Both the position numbers and the translations under genes were made by a program. A model generated the notes under the pieces. That model was not told the DNA's origin. It ran no database searches and saw only the letters and a list, made by a program, of their open reading frames with translations. Positions 1 through 6,449 of a stretch of 8,296 nt of DNA are shown in pieces; positions within the stretch are counted from its first letter, which is position 1; every line of letters starts with the position of its first letter. The stretch spans positions 1 to 8,296 of the forward strand of contig DAOUPF010000042.1 of assembly GCA_030626265.1 (NCBI GenBank), in the 5' to 3' direction. This stretch comes from Sulfurovum sp. (GTDB lineage: Bacteria; Campylobacterota; Campylobacteria; Campylobacterales; Sulfurovaceae).

Positions 1-2489
1 AGCCCAAATTTTGTGTTGTGTTCTTTGGCATTTTCTATAGACTGTTCTACGCGATCTATAAACAACAAACGATTTGGCAACCCCGTAAGAGAATCATGAT
101 GTGCTTGGTATTGCAGTATATTTTTTTGTTCTTCTAGTTGCTTTTTGGCTTTTTGTTCTTCCGTTATATTTTTAGTATAACCTATAAAACCGATTAATTT
201 ATTTTTCTCATCTTTTAGTTGAGATATAGATAGATGAGCATATATTATCTGTTTTGATTTTGTAATCAATCTCAATTCTCGGCTATGTTTACCATTTTCT
301 ATAACTAAAGCAATATTTTCTTTTGCAAGGTTCCAATCTTCTTCTGGATGAAATATTAATATACTTTTTCCAATGACTTCATATGCTTTATATCCAAAGA
401 GTGACTCTGACCCAGTATTATAACTAATTATCTCTCCATCAATGTTAGTAGATATAACAGATTCATGAATCTGCTCGATAACTTGTGCTTGATGTTTTAG
501 CTTTTGTTGTAACTCTTTTTCAGTGGTTATGTCTATATGTGTTCCAATCATACGGATAGCTTTACCTCTACTATCGAACTGTACTTTCGCACGACTAAGA
601 ATCCATACCCAGTGTCCATCTTTATGACGAAGACGGTGCTTGTTTTCAAGTATATTTAACTTGCCATCTATGTTGAGTTGCATCTCTTTAAGTACCTGTT
701 CTAAGTCATCAGGATGAACGTGTTTTTCCCAAGTATCAAAGCTATTTACAAGTTCATCATCACTATATCCTAACATCTCTTTCCACTGGGGTGAAAGATA
801 TACACTGTTATCTATAAGATTCCAATCCCAGAGACCATCCCGACTTCCTTTAAATGCCAGCTCCATCTGCTCTTTGATTAGAATATTTTCATCTTCTAGC
901 TCTTTTCTATGAGTTATGTCTCGATAGACAATATACAAAACTTCTTTTTCGTTGAGAATAAGATATGTAAGCATAGCATCTACCCAAAAAGTTTCACCAT
1001 TTTCTTTTATATGCAGCCATTCAACTTGATGACTTCCATTCTTTTTTAGTAACTCTCTCATCTTCTTTAATTTTATTAATGAGTAGCTGCCATCAGGCTG
1101 CTTTCTTGGAGTCAACTGATAAATATTGGCATTTACAAACCTTTCTCTTGTCATGAACCCAAAAAGATCAAGCATTTTTTGATTACACTGAACAAATATA
1201 TCATCTTCAAAAAGTGCTATACCATCGGAAGAGTTCTCAAATAATTTTTCAAATGTATATCTTGCCTGATCTAAAGCTTCTTTCTCCATAGATTCTTGAG
1301 TTGTTCGGTTCACAAGAGTTATAAGTGAATTAATAGAAGATGTTATAGCCTCCTTTTGAGGTAAAAATATCTTAGGTTTTGATACAGTAAGGGTTTCACT
1401 TAAAGAGACAACAGTCATTGACTGGTTTAATAACTCTTTTCTCTCATCTGTATAAAATTCTCCATAAGTAAAAAATCCTGCTGTAGGTGCTATTAATTGT
1501 AATGGTTTTATCTCTTCATGTATTGTATCAGGCATAAAGCGCCTGCGTGCCATACATGAATATATAAAAATGGCTTCTGAGGGTTTTTCTTGCATCTGAT
1601 GAAATATATCATCTGAATTACCTAATATATCTAAAGGGTTACCATATCCAAACTGTACTTTATCTCCAGTATGTAAATTCCCAGCAAATACCAATGAACC
1701 ATCATCATGTTTTGCCAATACTGCACGTGCAACTTTGATACCGTTACGTGTATAAATAAGAGGAAATTCAATTCCTATCGCAGGTAACTCAGTTGCTATC
1801 TCTTCACCTAAATAATAAGCATAAATCTCCACAGCGGTTTTATTATTTATAGTATATACACGGTTATCTACAGCTTTGGTAATCGTAAGTTCTTTTCCTA
1901 TACGATGCCCATTAAAACTATATCCATTGGATACTATTAAATTATTACTACTTAATGATACTGCCACTGCACCTTTAGTCATTATGCGGTCTTTTGTAAA
2001 TATATATGTTTCTGAAAATACAGCATTATCACCTGCAAGACCACCTGCAACAATCACATCACTATTGACAGAGTGAATTCCTCCTAAAAATGCTTCTCCA
2101 TTGCTATGAAGTCCATCTGCGAAGGCAATCAGTAGCTTGGTATTATCTTGTATTAAAGATTTAGCCAAAAATTGACCAGAAAAGTATCCATCTTTTTTAT
2201 GTGTTGATATGTCTGCTTTGAGTTTAGTATGTTCAAACTGTGTAAAGCTCAATACTGTCTCAAATGTAGTAACATTACCATCCATTATTTCACCATCAGT
2301 TGTGCTACCAATGATGATTGCTTGAGGCAATATAGAAGTAAGTTCATTTAGTAATGATTGGATAAAAATTTTATCATTATTTGAAGTAAATACTTGAATT
2401 AAAAGGGAGGATGAATCTTTTACATAGTTTTTTTCAATAAAAGTTTGTAATGTATATAAATCTTTATAATATGTATTAAGACTTTTCAT
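1..2489 (-). CDS. FIST-PAS-PAS-PAS-GGDEF signalling protein (partial, C-terminus beyond window)
   Basis: An open frame of 829 codons runs from ATG at 2489 to the left edge with no stop, so the C-terminus is missing. Reading the translation, FIST_N covers about residues 28-215 (including IIIGSTTDGEI and VAGGLAGDN) and FIST_C about 220-365 (including IYSCMARRRF). Three PAS domains follow at about 410-525, 540-655 and 665-778. The second has a typical PAS_3/PAC pattern (LGYSDDEL, HPDDLEQV, RLRHKDGHWVWI). A GGDEF domain begins at about 797 (HHDSLTGLPNRLLF) and is cut before its signature motif. There is no signal peptide or membrane segment, so it is probably a cytoplasmic sensor of c-di-GMP signalling. 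FIST domains are known as putative small-ligand sensors, and some bind haem; the ligand here cannot be told. A further EAL domain is possible beyond the edge. A weak Shine-Dalgarno AGAAAG lies 8 nt before the start. Confidence 0.93.
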   Translation of the reverse strand, partial: MKSLNTYYKDLYTLQTFIEKNYVKDSSSLLIQVFTSNNDKIFIQSLLNELTSILPQAIIIGSTTDGEIMDGNVTTFETVLSFTQFEHTKLKADISTHKKDGYFSGQFLAKSLIQDNTKLLIAFADGLHSNGEAFLGGIHSVNSDVIVAGGLAGDNAVFSETYIFTKDRIMTKGAVAVSLSSNNLIVSNGYSFNGHRIGKELTITKAVDNRVYTINNKTAVEIYAYYLGEEIATELPAIGIEFPLIYTRNGIKVARAVLAKHDDGSLVFAGNLHTGDKVQFGYGNPLDILGNSDDIFHQMQEKPSEAIFIYSCMARRRFMPDTIHEEIKPLQLIAPTAGFFTYGEFYTDERKELLNQSMTVVSLSETLTVSKPKIFLPQKEAITSSINSLITLVNRTTQESMEKEALDQARYTFEKLFENSSDGIALFEDDIFVQCNQKMLDLFGFMTRERFVNANIYQLTPRKQPDGSYSLIKLKKMRELLKKNGSHQVEWLHIKENGETFWVDAMLTYLILNEKEVLYIVYRDITHRKELEDENILIKEQMELAFKGSRDGLWDWNLIDNSVYLSPQWKEMLGYSDDELVNSFDTWEKHVHPDDLEQVLKEMQLNIDGKLNILENKHRLRHKDGHWVWILSRAKVQFDSRGKAIRMIGTHIDITTEKELQQKLKHQAQVIEQIHESVISTNIDGEIISYNTGSESLFGYKAYEVIGKSILIFHPEEDWNLAKENIALVIENGKHSRELRLITKSKQIIYAHLSISQLKDEKNKLIGFIGYTKNITEEQKAKKQLEEQKNILQYQAHHDSLTGLPNRLLFIDRVEQSIENAKEHNTKFG

Positions 2490-2529
2490 TTTAGTTACTT
2501 TCTATTACTATATCATTTTCAAAAATTAT

Positions 2530-2544
2530 GATACCAATGGTATC
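2530..2544. promoter_or_regulatory. 15-bp palindrome upstream of the FIST sensor gene
   Basis: GATACC and GGTATC form perfect 6-bp arms around a 3-base centre AAT, about 41 bp upstream of the sensor start codon. It could be an operator for a dimeric regulator, or a short hairpin in the 5' leader if transcription starts near 2563. Its binding partner is unknown. Confidence 0.4.
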
Positions 2545-2569
2545 TATTATTTTATTAATTTTTATATAT

Positions 2570-2575
2570 AGTATA
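2570..2575 (-). promoter_or_regulatory. candidate -10 box for the FIST sensor gene
   Basis: Read on the minus strand this is TATACT, and it would place a transcription start near 2563 and give a leader of about 73 nt. No convincing -35 is visible, which is normal for Campylobacterota sigma-70 promoters. The surrounding AT-richness offers other candidates, so the assignment is tentative. Confidence 0.3.
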
Positions 2576-2649
2576 GTTATTACTCGTTGTATAAAGTTAA
2601 AATATTACAAATAAGTAACATATAATTGTAAAGAATAATAATATTAAGG

Positions 2650-2655
2650 TATAAA
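2650..2655 (+). promoter_or_regulatory. candidate -10 box for the ppiA-cmoB unit
   Basis: TATAAA preceded by AT-rich sequence would start transcription near 2662, about 80 nt before the cyclophilin gene. A second TATAAA at 2720-2725 is too close, because its start point would fall inside the Shine-Dalgarno. Tentative. Confidence 0.3.
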
Positions 2656-2741
2656 ATTAAATAAATATGAAAATCACTAGTAACAATTTGATATTAATTT
2701 AAAAAAGGTAGACTTTCGATATAAAACATTAAGGATAATAA

Positions 2742-3269
2742 ATGAAAAGAATACTTACTCTTATCATCATGCTAGCATCGTTTGCTTATGCAGGTGACAA
2801 AGCAGCTATAGTGGTACTAGAGACAAACCAAGGTAATATAGAGATCAAAATGATGCCAAATATTGCTCCAAAAGCAGTAGAGAATTTTATGACTCATGCT
2901 AAAAATGGTTACTACAATGGAATTATATTTCATAGAGTTATCAAAGGATTTATGATCCAAGGTGGAGACCCTACGGGAACTGGTAGAAGTGGTCAATCAA
3001 TCTGGGGACAAGACTTTGAAGATGAGTTTGCTAGTAATGTAGTATTTGATAGACCATTTTTACTAGCTATGGCAAACCGAGGACCCAAGACAAATGGAAG
3101 TCAGTTCTTCATAACACTAGCTCCTACACCATGGTTAAATGGTAAACATACAATATTTGGTGAAGTAATAGCTGGACAAGATGTTGTAAAAAAGATAGAA
3201 AATACAAAAACTGCACGAGCTGATAAACCTGTAGCCAATCAGATAATCACTAAGGCATATGTAAAATAA
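2742..3269 (+). CDS. Secreted cyclophilin-type peptidyl-prolyl cis-trans isomerase
   Basis: This 175-residue protein is a cyclophilin that catalyses cis-trans isomerisation of Xaa-Pro bonds during protein folding. The N-terminus is a signal peptide: basic MKR, a hydrophobic stretch, then AYA at 15-17 as a signal peptidase I site, so the mature protein is probably periplasmic. The cyclophilin domain fills residues 22-174. Active-site residues align with human cyclophilin A: R65 in FHRV, F70, M71 and Q73 in GFMIQGG, Q121 and F123 in NGSQFF, W131 and H136 in WLNGKH. The Trp at 131 is the position linked to cyclosporin binding in eukaryotic forms and is often replaced in bacteria. The start is supported by AAGGA at 2731-2735, six bases before the ATG. 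It is followed after 6 bases by cmoB and is probably co-transcribed with it. It is equivalent to PpiA-type proteins, but I leave the symbol empty because paralogues are common. Confidence 0.95.
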   Translation: MKRILTLIIMLASFAYAGDKAAIVVLETNQGNIEIKMMPNIAPKAVENFMTHAKNGYYNGIIFHRVIKGFMIQGGDPTGTGRSGQSIWGQDFEDEFASNVVFDRPFLLAMANRGPKTNGSQFFITLAPTPWLNGKHTIFGEVIAGQDVVKKIENTKTARADKPVANQIITKAYVK

Positions 3270-3275
3270 TCACAT

Positions 3276-4187
3276 ATGGACTTAATACAACTGAGAATTG
3301 AGCGAAAAAAGTGGCTCACATGGAAAAATATTGTGCCACTCCAAGAGGCCATAGCCTCTCTGCCTGATTTGAACTCTTCTACTACTGGGCTTGGAGACAG
3401 TGTAGCAGTAGAGTTTGAGCATATTACAGAGATACAAGAACAGACTATACACTCTGTGGCAAAAATCCTAAAGCCATGGCGTAAAGGCCCATTCAAAATC
3501 TCAGAAACTTTCATAGATAGTGAGTGGCAAAGCCATATTAAATACAATCTTCTAGAGCCTCATTTTGACCTCAAAGACAAAGTCGTAGGTGATATAGGAT
3601 GTAACAACGGCTATTATCTATTTAGGATGTTAAGTCATAAACCAAAGAGACTTATTGGTTTTGATCCCTCTGCTGTTACTTACTCTCAATTTCAATTCAT
3701 CAATCATTTTATTAAAAGCGATATAGTCTATGAGCTTCTGGGTGTAGAGCATGTAGAGTTCTATGAGCATCGTTTTGATGTACTCTTTTGTCTGGGTGTG
3801 CTGTATCATCGTTCTGACCCTGTAGCTATGCTCAAATCTCTGTACAGAGGTTTGGATAGTGGTGGAGAGCTTGTATTGGATACTTTTATGATAGATGGAG
3901 ATGATGATATTTGCCTGACTCCAAGAGATAGATACTCCAAAATTCCAAATGTATACTTTATCCCTACTATTAATGCACTCAAAAATTGGTGCTATCGTGC
4001 TGGCTTTGAGAGTGTAGAGGTTTTGCACACTATGACTACAGATAAAAATGAGCAGAGAAAAACGGAGTGGATAGATACACAAAGTTTGGGAGATTTCTTA
4101 GACCCTGATGATAGTACAAAGACCATAGAGGGCTACCCTGCTCCTAAAAGAGTATATATAAAAGCAATAAAGAAAAAAAAGCAATAA
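3276..4187 (+). CDS. cmoB: tRNA U34 carboxymethyltransferase CmoB
   Basis: This 303-residue protein transfers the carboxymethyl group of carboxy-S-adenosylmethionine to 5-hydroxyuridine at tRNA position 34, giving 5-carboxymethoxyuridine (cmo5U), which widens wobble decoding. Family features seen: RKGPF at 69-73, SEWQSHIKY at 82-90, the Rossmann SAM motif DIGCNNGYY at 106-114, VLYHR at 175-179, GELVLDT at 197-203, DRYSKIPNVYFIP at 218-230, and the C-terminal FLDPDD and EGYPAPKR blocks at 274-292. The Lys, Tyr and Arg of RKGPF, VLYHR and PAPKR correspond, as I recall the E. coli structure, to residues that hold the carboxyl group. E. coli CmoB is about 20 residues longer at the N-terminus. The partner CmoA, which makes carboxy-SAM, is not in the window. 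The gene begins only 6 bases after the cyclophilin stop and has no good Shine-Dalgarno, so it is probably translationally coupled. Confidence 0.94.
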   Translation: MDLIQLRIERKKWLTWKNIVPLQEAIASLPDLNSSTTGLGDSVAVEFEHITEIQEQTIHSVAKILKPWRKGPFKISETFIDSEWQSHIKYNLLEPHFDLKDKVVGDIGCNNGYYLFRMLSHKPKRLIGFDPSAVTYSQFQFINHFIKSDIVYELLGVEHVEFYEHRFDVLFCLGVLYHRSDPVAMLKSLYRGLDSGGELVLDTFMIDGDDDICLTPRDRYSKIPNVYFIPTINALKNWCYRAGFESVEVLHTMTTDKNEQRKTEWIDTQSLGDFLDPDDSTKTIEGYPAPKRVYIKAIKKKKQ

Positions 4188-4265
4188 AATATCTAAAAAA
4201 CCCTCAGAATAACCTAAATATATTATAAAAATGTTACTTTTATTTTTAAACAAGCTTCTTTTTGG

Positions 4266-4271
4266 TATAAC
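4266..4271 (+). promoter_or_regulatory. Probable -10 box upstream of the hsrA-like gene
   Basis: TATAAC preceded by the T-rich stretch at 4238-4264 fits the Campylobacterota sigma-70 pattern, in which T-rich tracts replace a -35 box. Transcription would start near 4278, immediately ahead of the hairpin at 4286-4324. Confidence 0.5.
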
Positions 4272-4285
4272 TACGGCAATAAATG

Positions 4286-4324
4286 AAGTAGTCTGCCATC
4301 TCTAGATGGATTTGCCTACTTTTT
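4286..4324 (+). terminator. Terminator-like hairpin between cmoB and the hsrA-like gene
   Basis: Outer arms AAGTAG (4286-4291) and CTACTT (4316-4321) and inner arms CCATC (4296-4300) and GATGG (4305-4309) pair around a TCTA loop, with a T-run of five at 4320-4324. An asymmetric internal loop separates the two stem parts. It may be the rho-independent terminator of the ppiA-cmoB unit, about 100 bp after the cmoB stop. Because a promoter-like -10 lies just before it, it could instead act as an attenuator or end a very short RNA. Confidence 0.55.
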
Positions 4325-4337
4325 AACTGAATAGTAA

Positions 4338-4352
4338 ATGAGAATTAGATGA
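4338..4352 (+). other. Four-codon upstream ORF overlapping the hsrA-like start
   Basis: ATG at 4338 opens a frame encoding MRIR and stops at TGA 4350-4352, overlapping the regulator start codon as ATGA. The ATGAGAAT at 4338-4345 is repeated exactly at 4349-4356. This may be a chance tandem repeat, or a coupling leader peptide. I see no independent evidence of translation. Confidence 0.25.
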
Positions 4353-5008
4353 GAATATTGACCGTTGGTTTTAAAAATGATTTTGTAAAAGAGCTAGAGA
4401 AAGAGATAGGGAAGTACTTTATATGTATCGTAGATAATGCACGAGATATATATGATGCTACAAACTTCACTGACTTTAGACACTATGAGCTAATCATCAT
4501 CGTAGATGAGGGAGTTATGTTCTCTCTAGAGCGATATATGCGAGATGTAAAAAAGAAGAAGATAGAGACGAAGATTATGTTGCTCTCAGAGAGAGTAGAG
4601 AATCAGATAGAGTTTTATGCATTGGGAGCGGATGATGTCGTAGATAGTCACATACAAGAATCAGATCTCCTTGCAGCTAGAGTACTGGCAAATATGCGTG
4701 CACTCTTTGGTACTACTATAGAGATAGATAAATTAACAATCGATATAGCAAACAAAAAGATAGAATACGATGATAAAACTGTATCACTAAATGGCAAGAC
4801 ATTTGATATCTTAGCGTATCTAGCTGTACGTAAAAAGCGTGTATTTTCAAAAGATGAGATCATCAATGCACTATGGGAAGAGCCAGAGTATGTCAGTGAC
4901 AATACCGTAGAAGTCGCTATCAACCAAATCCGCAAGAGATTAAAAAGCATACTAGGATTTCAAGTTATACATACAGTGCGTAGACGCGGGTATAAGTTTT
5001 CTTACTAA
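4349..5008 (+). CDS. hsrA: HsrA/HP1043-like orphan response regulator, OmpR family, atypical receiver
   Basis: This 219-residue protein has an N-terminal receiver-like domain (about 1-118) and a C-terminal winged-helix DNA-binding domain (about 124-219). The C-terminal half, from LWEEPEYVSDN (175-185) through the recognition helix VEVAINQIRKRL to RRRGYKF (211-217), closely resembles the Helicobacter homeostatic regulator HsrA (HP1043). The receiver lacks the usual chemistry: no acidic pair follows beta-1 (VGFKNDF), the phosphoacceptor position after YELII is V52 with an Asp one step later, and the conserved Lys near residue 101 is His. HsrA proteins are phosphorylation-independent, essential-type regulators of growth and redox homeostasis in Helicobacter, so a similar role is inferred here. 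No sensor kinase gene is adjacent. The Shine-Dalgarno is weak (GAGAA, 4340-4344). The DNA-binding domain assignment is firm; orthology to HsrA rests on remembered sequence. Confidence 0.88.
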   Translation: MRILTVGFKNDFVKELEKEIGKYFICIVDNARDIYDATNFTDFRHYELIIIVDEGVMFSLERYMRDVKKKKIETKIMLLSERVENQIEFYALGADDVVDSHIQESDLLAARVLANMRALFGTTIEIDKLTIDIANKKIEYDDKTVSLNGKTFDILAYLAVRKKRVFSKDEIINALWEEPEYVSDNTVEVAINQIRKRLKSILGFQVIHTVRRRGYKFSY

Positions 5009-5067
5009 TTTAGGAAAGAAATTTTTTTAAAAAGAGTAATAGTATAAAAGTTTTGTCCACTTTTGGG

Positions 5068-5073
5068 CATAAT
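5068..5073 (+). promoter_or_regulatory. Candidate -10 box for the rhodanese gene
   Basis: CATAAT preceded by a T-rich stretch would start transcription around 5080, within the first copy of the tandem repeat at 5078-5095. An alternative -10, TATAAA, lies at 5043-5048. No -35 is evident. Confidence 0.35.
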
Positions 5074-5077
5074 CCTT

Positions 5078-5095
5078 CTGCACCGACTGCACCGA
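5078..5095 (+). repeat. Tandem 9-bp direct repeat CTGCACCGA x2
   Basis: CTGCACCGA occurs twice back to back at 5078-5086 and 5087-5095, unusually GC-rich against its AT-rich surroundings. It sits between the candidate -10 and the rhodanese start. It could be a regulator site or simply a slippage duplication. Confidence 0.6.
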
Positions 5096-5130
5096 TTTAA
5101 TTTACAAATAATTTAATAATAGGAATATAT

Positions 5131-5502
5131 ATGCAAACGATAGATGATATAGTAAGAAACTTTACTCTAAAAGATGTACAAGGTATGATTATAGATATTG
5201 AGACTTTTATAGATAAGTTCAATGCAAAAGAGCTGATACTTGTAGATGTTAGGATGCCATTTGAGACAGCACTATGGGGAGTAAAATTTGCACTGGAAAT
5301 TCCATATAATGAACTTCCTGATAACTTAGATAAATTACCAAAAGACAAGCTTATAGTATGTGGTTGCCCAAATGTATATCGATCCAACATGGCAAAAGAG
5401 TATCTACGCTTCAAGGGATATAATGTAGCCAACCTAGATGGTGGATTGACAGCCTTGATGCAGAGACTTAGAGGTGGAAAAGCCAAGGATTTGACGATAT
5501 AG
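5131..5502 (+). CDS. Single-domain rhodanese-like sulfurtransferase
   Basis: This 123-residue protein contains one rhodanese domain spanning about residues 18-112. The family marks are LVDVRMPFE at 37-45, IPYNELP at 57-63, the active-site loop CPNVYRS at 79-85 and NLDGGLTAL at 101-109. By spacing to the conserved Arg-Ser, C79 is the persulfide-forming cysteine; C77 two positions earlier is an unusual additional thiol. Rhodaneses carry sulfane sulfur between donors and acceptors; the real substrate is unknown. There is no signal peptide, so the protein is likely cytoplasmic. AGGA at 5121-5124 lies six bases before the ATG and supports the start. The stop directly abuts the stop of the opposing hydrolase gene. 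In a sulfur-oxidising host it could serve sulfur trafficking, but that is inference. Confidence 0.9.
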   Translation: MQTIDDIVRNFTLKDVQGMIIDIETFIDKFNAKELILVDVRMPFETALWGVKFALEIPYNELPDNLDKLPKDKLIVCGCPNVYRSNMAKEYLRFKGYNVANLDGGLTALMQRLRGGKAKDLTI

Positions 5503-5511
5503 TTATATCGT
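5494..5511. terminator. Inverted repeat spanning the convergent stop codons
   Basis: ACGATATA and TATATCGT form perfect 8-bp arms around GT and cover both the rhodanese TAG and the hydrolase TAA. The position suggests a shared bidirectional terminator, but there is no T-run on either side and few GC pairs, so a terminator function is only weakly supported. Confidence 0.3.
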
Positions 5512-6108
5512 GCTCTTCACTTGATCTATCCAGTAGTGCATGATTCTCTGCTCGGCTTTTAGAGTAGTACTATTGCCATGCCCTGGATATACAGTATAGT
5601 TCTCTTTTATACTCATGGCTTTTTCTAGACTCTTTACCATATCCACTCCACTAGAGGCTGGGAAATCCCATCTACCTATAGACTGCTCAAACAAGAAATC
5701 TCCACTAAACCACACATCCCCTATCTCTATGATAGAGCATCCGGGTGTATGCCCAGGAAAGTGACGGAACTTTAGCTCAATGCCATCTATAGTCAGAGAC
5801 TCATCACCTACTATGAGATGGTCTGGATGGCTCTTTGGTGTGCCTTGTCCTAGTGGGTCATCAGTGAGCATAAAAGCGTCTTCTTTTGGGCAGTATATAG
5901 GTATATTGAGTGAGGATTTGATCTCGGCGTTGTTCCATACATGATCGAAATGTCCGTGAGTGTTGAGTATGGCTACGGGGTTAGTGACATTTTCTAGTAC
6001 CCATTTAGTAGCATTCATTCCGGGGTCTATGATGAGGTCTTTACCGTCTACGGTGACTATATAACAGTTGGTCTGAGTGGCTCCCATTGGCTGTGCTTTA
6101 ATCTGCAT
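5503..6108 (-). CDS. Metallo-beta-lactamase-fold hydrolase, YcbL/glyoxalase II-like
   Basis: This 201-residue protein is a small metallo-beta-lactamase-fold hydrolase. Metal ligands are complete: THGHFDH at 50-56 gives H51, H53, D55 and H56, followed by H120 in PGHTPG, D137 in SGDFLF and H177 in PGHGNST. The length, the IGRWDFP motif (144-150) and the absence of the long C-terminal substrate domain place it with YcbL-type glyoxalase II relatives, which hydrolyse S-lactoylglutathione or related thioesters. Persulfide dioxygenases (ETHE1 type) share the fold and are an alternative, given the rhodanese next door, but the signature motifs fit YcbL better. It has no signal peptide. The Shine-Dalgarno AGGAG (minus strand, 6124-6120) is 11 nt from the ATG and lies inside the segment that is duplicated at 7866. 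Divergently it faces a truncated DUF455 copy, and its start codon overlaps that frame. Confidence 0.93.
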   Translation of the reverse strand: MQIKAQPMGATQTNCYIVTVDGKDLIIDPGMNATKWVLENVTNPVAILNTHGHFDHVWNNAEIKSSLNIPIYCPKEDAFMLTDDPLGQGTPKSHPDHLIVGDESLTIDGIELKFRHFPGHTPGCSIIEIGDVWFSGDFLFEQSIGRWDFPASSGVDMVKSLEKAMSIKENYTVYPGHGNSTTLKAEQRIMHYWIDQVKSTI

Positions 6109-6292
6109 GAGCTATGATTCTCCTATAAAATTTTATAAAACATTAGAACAGACATTGTTAAGCGATGATATAGATATCAAAGCACAGCTCTGTACTGAGT
6201 TGTTAGAGTATTGTATCGAAAATGATGTATTTGACCAAGAGGGCATCAATCCTCTCTATCATATCATCTATTATCATGCCCCATCATTTTAA
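6107..6292 (+). pseudogene. Truncated 5' copy of the DUF455 gene
   Basis: A 61-codon frame reads MSYDSPIKFYKTLEQ and continues with high similarity to residues 1-42 of the DUF455 protein at 7880, then loses alignment and stops at 6290-6292. About 15 extra bases appear near its end, and the last residues (APSF) echo EPSY of the intact copy. The Met codon used by the intact gene is ATA here (6125-6127), so translation could only begin at 6107 or 6077, inside the hydrolase gene, without a recognisable Shine-Dalgarno. It lacks all of the ferritin-like metal ligands. I interpret it as a stub left by a duplication or rearrangement, though expression as a short peptide cannot be excluded. Confidence 0.8.
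6111..6253 (+). repeat. Left copy of 143-bp direct repeat
   Basis: This segment aligns without gaps to 7866-8008 (constant offset 1755) with 14 mismatches by my count, about 90 percent identity. It contains the 5' part of DUF455 and the short divergent control region that includes the hydrolase Shine-Dalgarno. Confidence 0.92.
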
Positions 6293-6314
6293 ATATACCT
6301 TAGTATTTAGCCAT

Positions 6315-6320
6315 TATAAT
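6315..6320 (+). promoter_or_regulatory. Consensus -10 box TATAAT, distal
   Basis: A perfect TATAAT lies about 23 bp after the stub's stop codon and would give a leader of about 165 nt for the cyclase. No -35 is apparent. Confidence 0.35.
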
Positions 6321-6440
6321 GTAGTTAAAAGATGTTTCTATATCCTCAAATTCACTATTAGCCTAAAGTTCAGTTAAGTTAAATATATGAAGAAGTACAA
6401 TTATATTTATATCCATGTTTATTTAGTTTTTCGAAATAAT

Positions 6441-6446
6441 TATACT
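6441..6446 (+). promoter_or_regulatory. Probable -10 box of the diguanylate cyclase gene
   Basis: TATACT is preceded by a T-rich tract around 6418-6431, matching Campylobacterota promoter style. Transcription would begin near 6453, inside the palindrome that follows. Confidence 0.45.
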
Positions 6447-6449
6447 AAT

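Larger units (their letters stand above)
2490..2741. other. AT-rich divergent intergenic region
   Basis: This 252-base stretch separates the minus-strand FIST sensor from the plus-strand cyclophilin and must hold both promoters. It is extremely AT-rich and I see no coding frame. The only strong symmetry is the 15-bp palindrome at 2530-2544. Confidence 0.8.

Noticed and set aside
1876..2076. 66-codon plus-strand open frame inside the FIST sensor gene
   Set aside because: It lies antisense within the well-supported FIST coding frame and its translation has no recognisable features.
3239..3547. 102-codon minus-strand frame across the cyclophilin-cmoB junction
   Set aside because: It is antisense to cmoB, which shows clear family motifs through this region.
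3630..4082. 150-codon minus-strand frame inside cmoB
   Set aside because: It is a shadow of the cmoB reading frame, with no domain pattern.
4648..4950. 100-codon minus-strand frame in the regulator gene
   Set aside because: It is antisense to the conserved DNA-binding domain.
5046..5064. AAAAGT/ACTTTT hairpin as terminator of the regulator gene
   Set aside because: The stem is six pairs with almost no GC and the following bases are GGGC rather than a T-run.
5065..5081. Possible sigma-54 promoter (GG...GC) before the rhodanese gene
   Set aside because: The spacing between GG and GC is 12-13 rather than 10 bases, so the element does not fit.
5097..5486. 129-codon minus-strand frame opposite the rhodanese gene
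   Set aside because: The rhodanese frame has a Shine-Dalgarno and active-site motif, while this one has neither.
5131..6108. Rhodanese plus hydrolase as an ETHE1-type persulfide oxidation pair
   Set aside because: The genes are convergent rather than co-transcribed, and the hydrolase motifs and length fit YcbL/glyoxalase II better.
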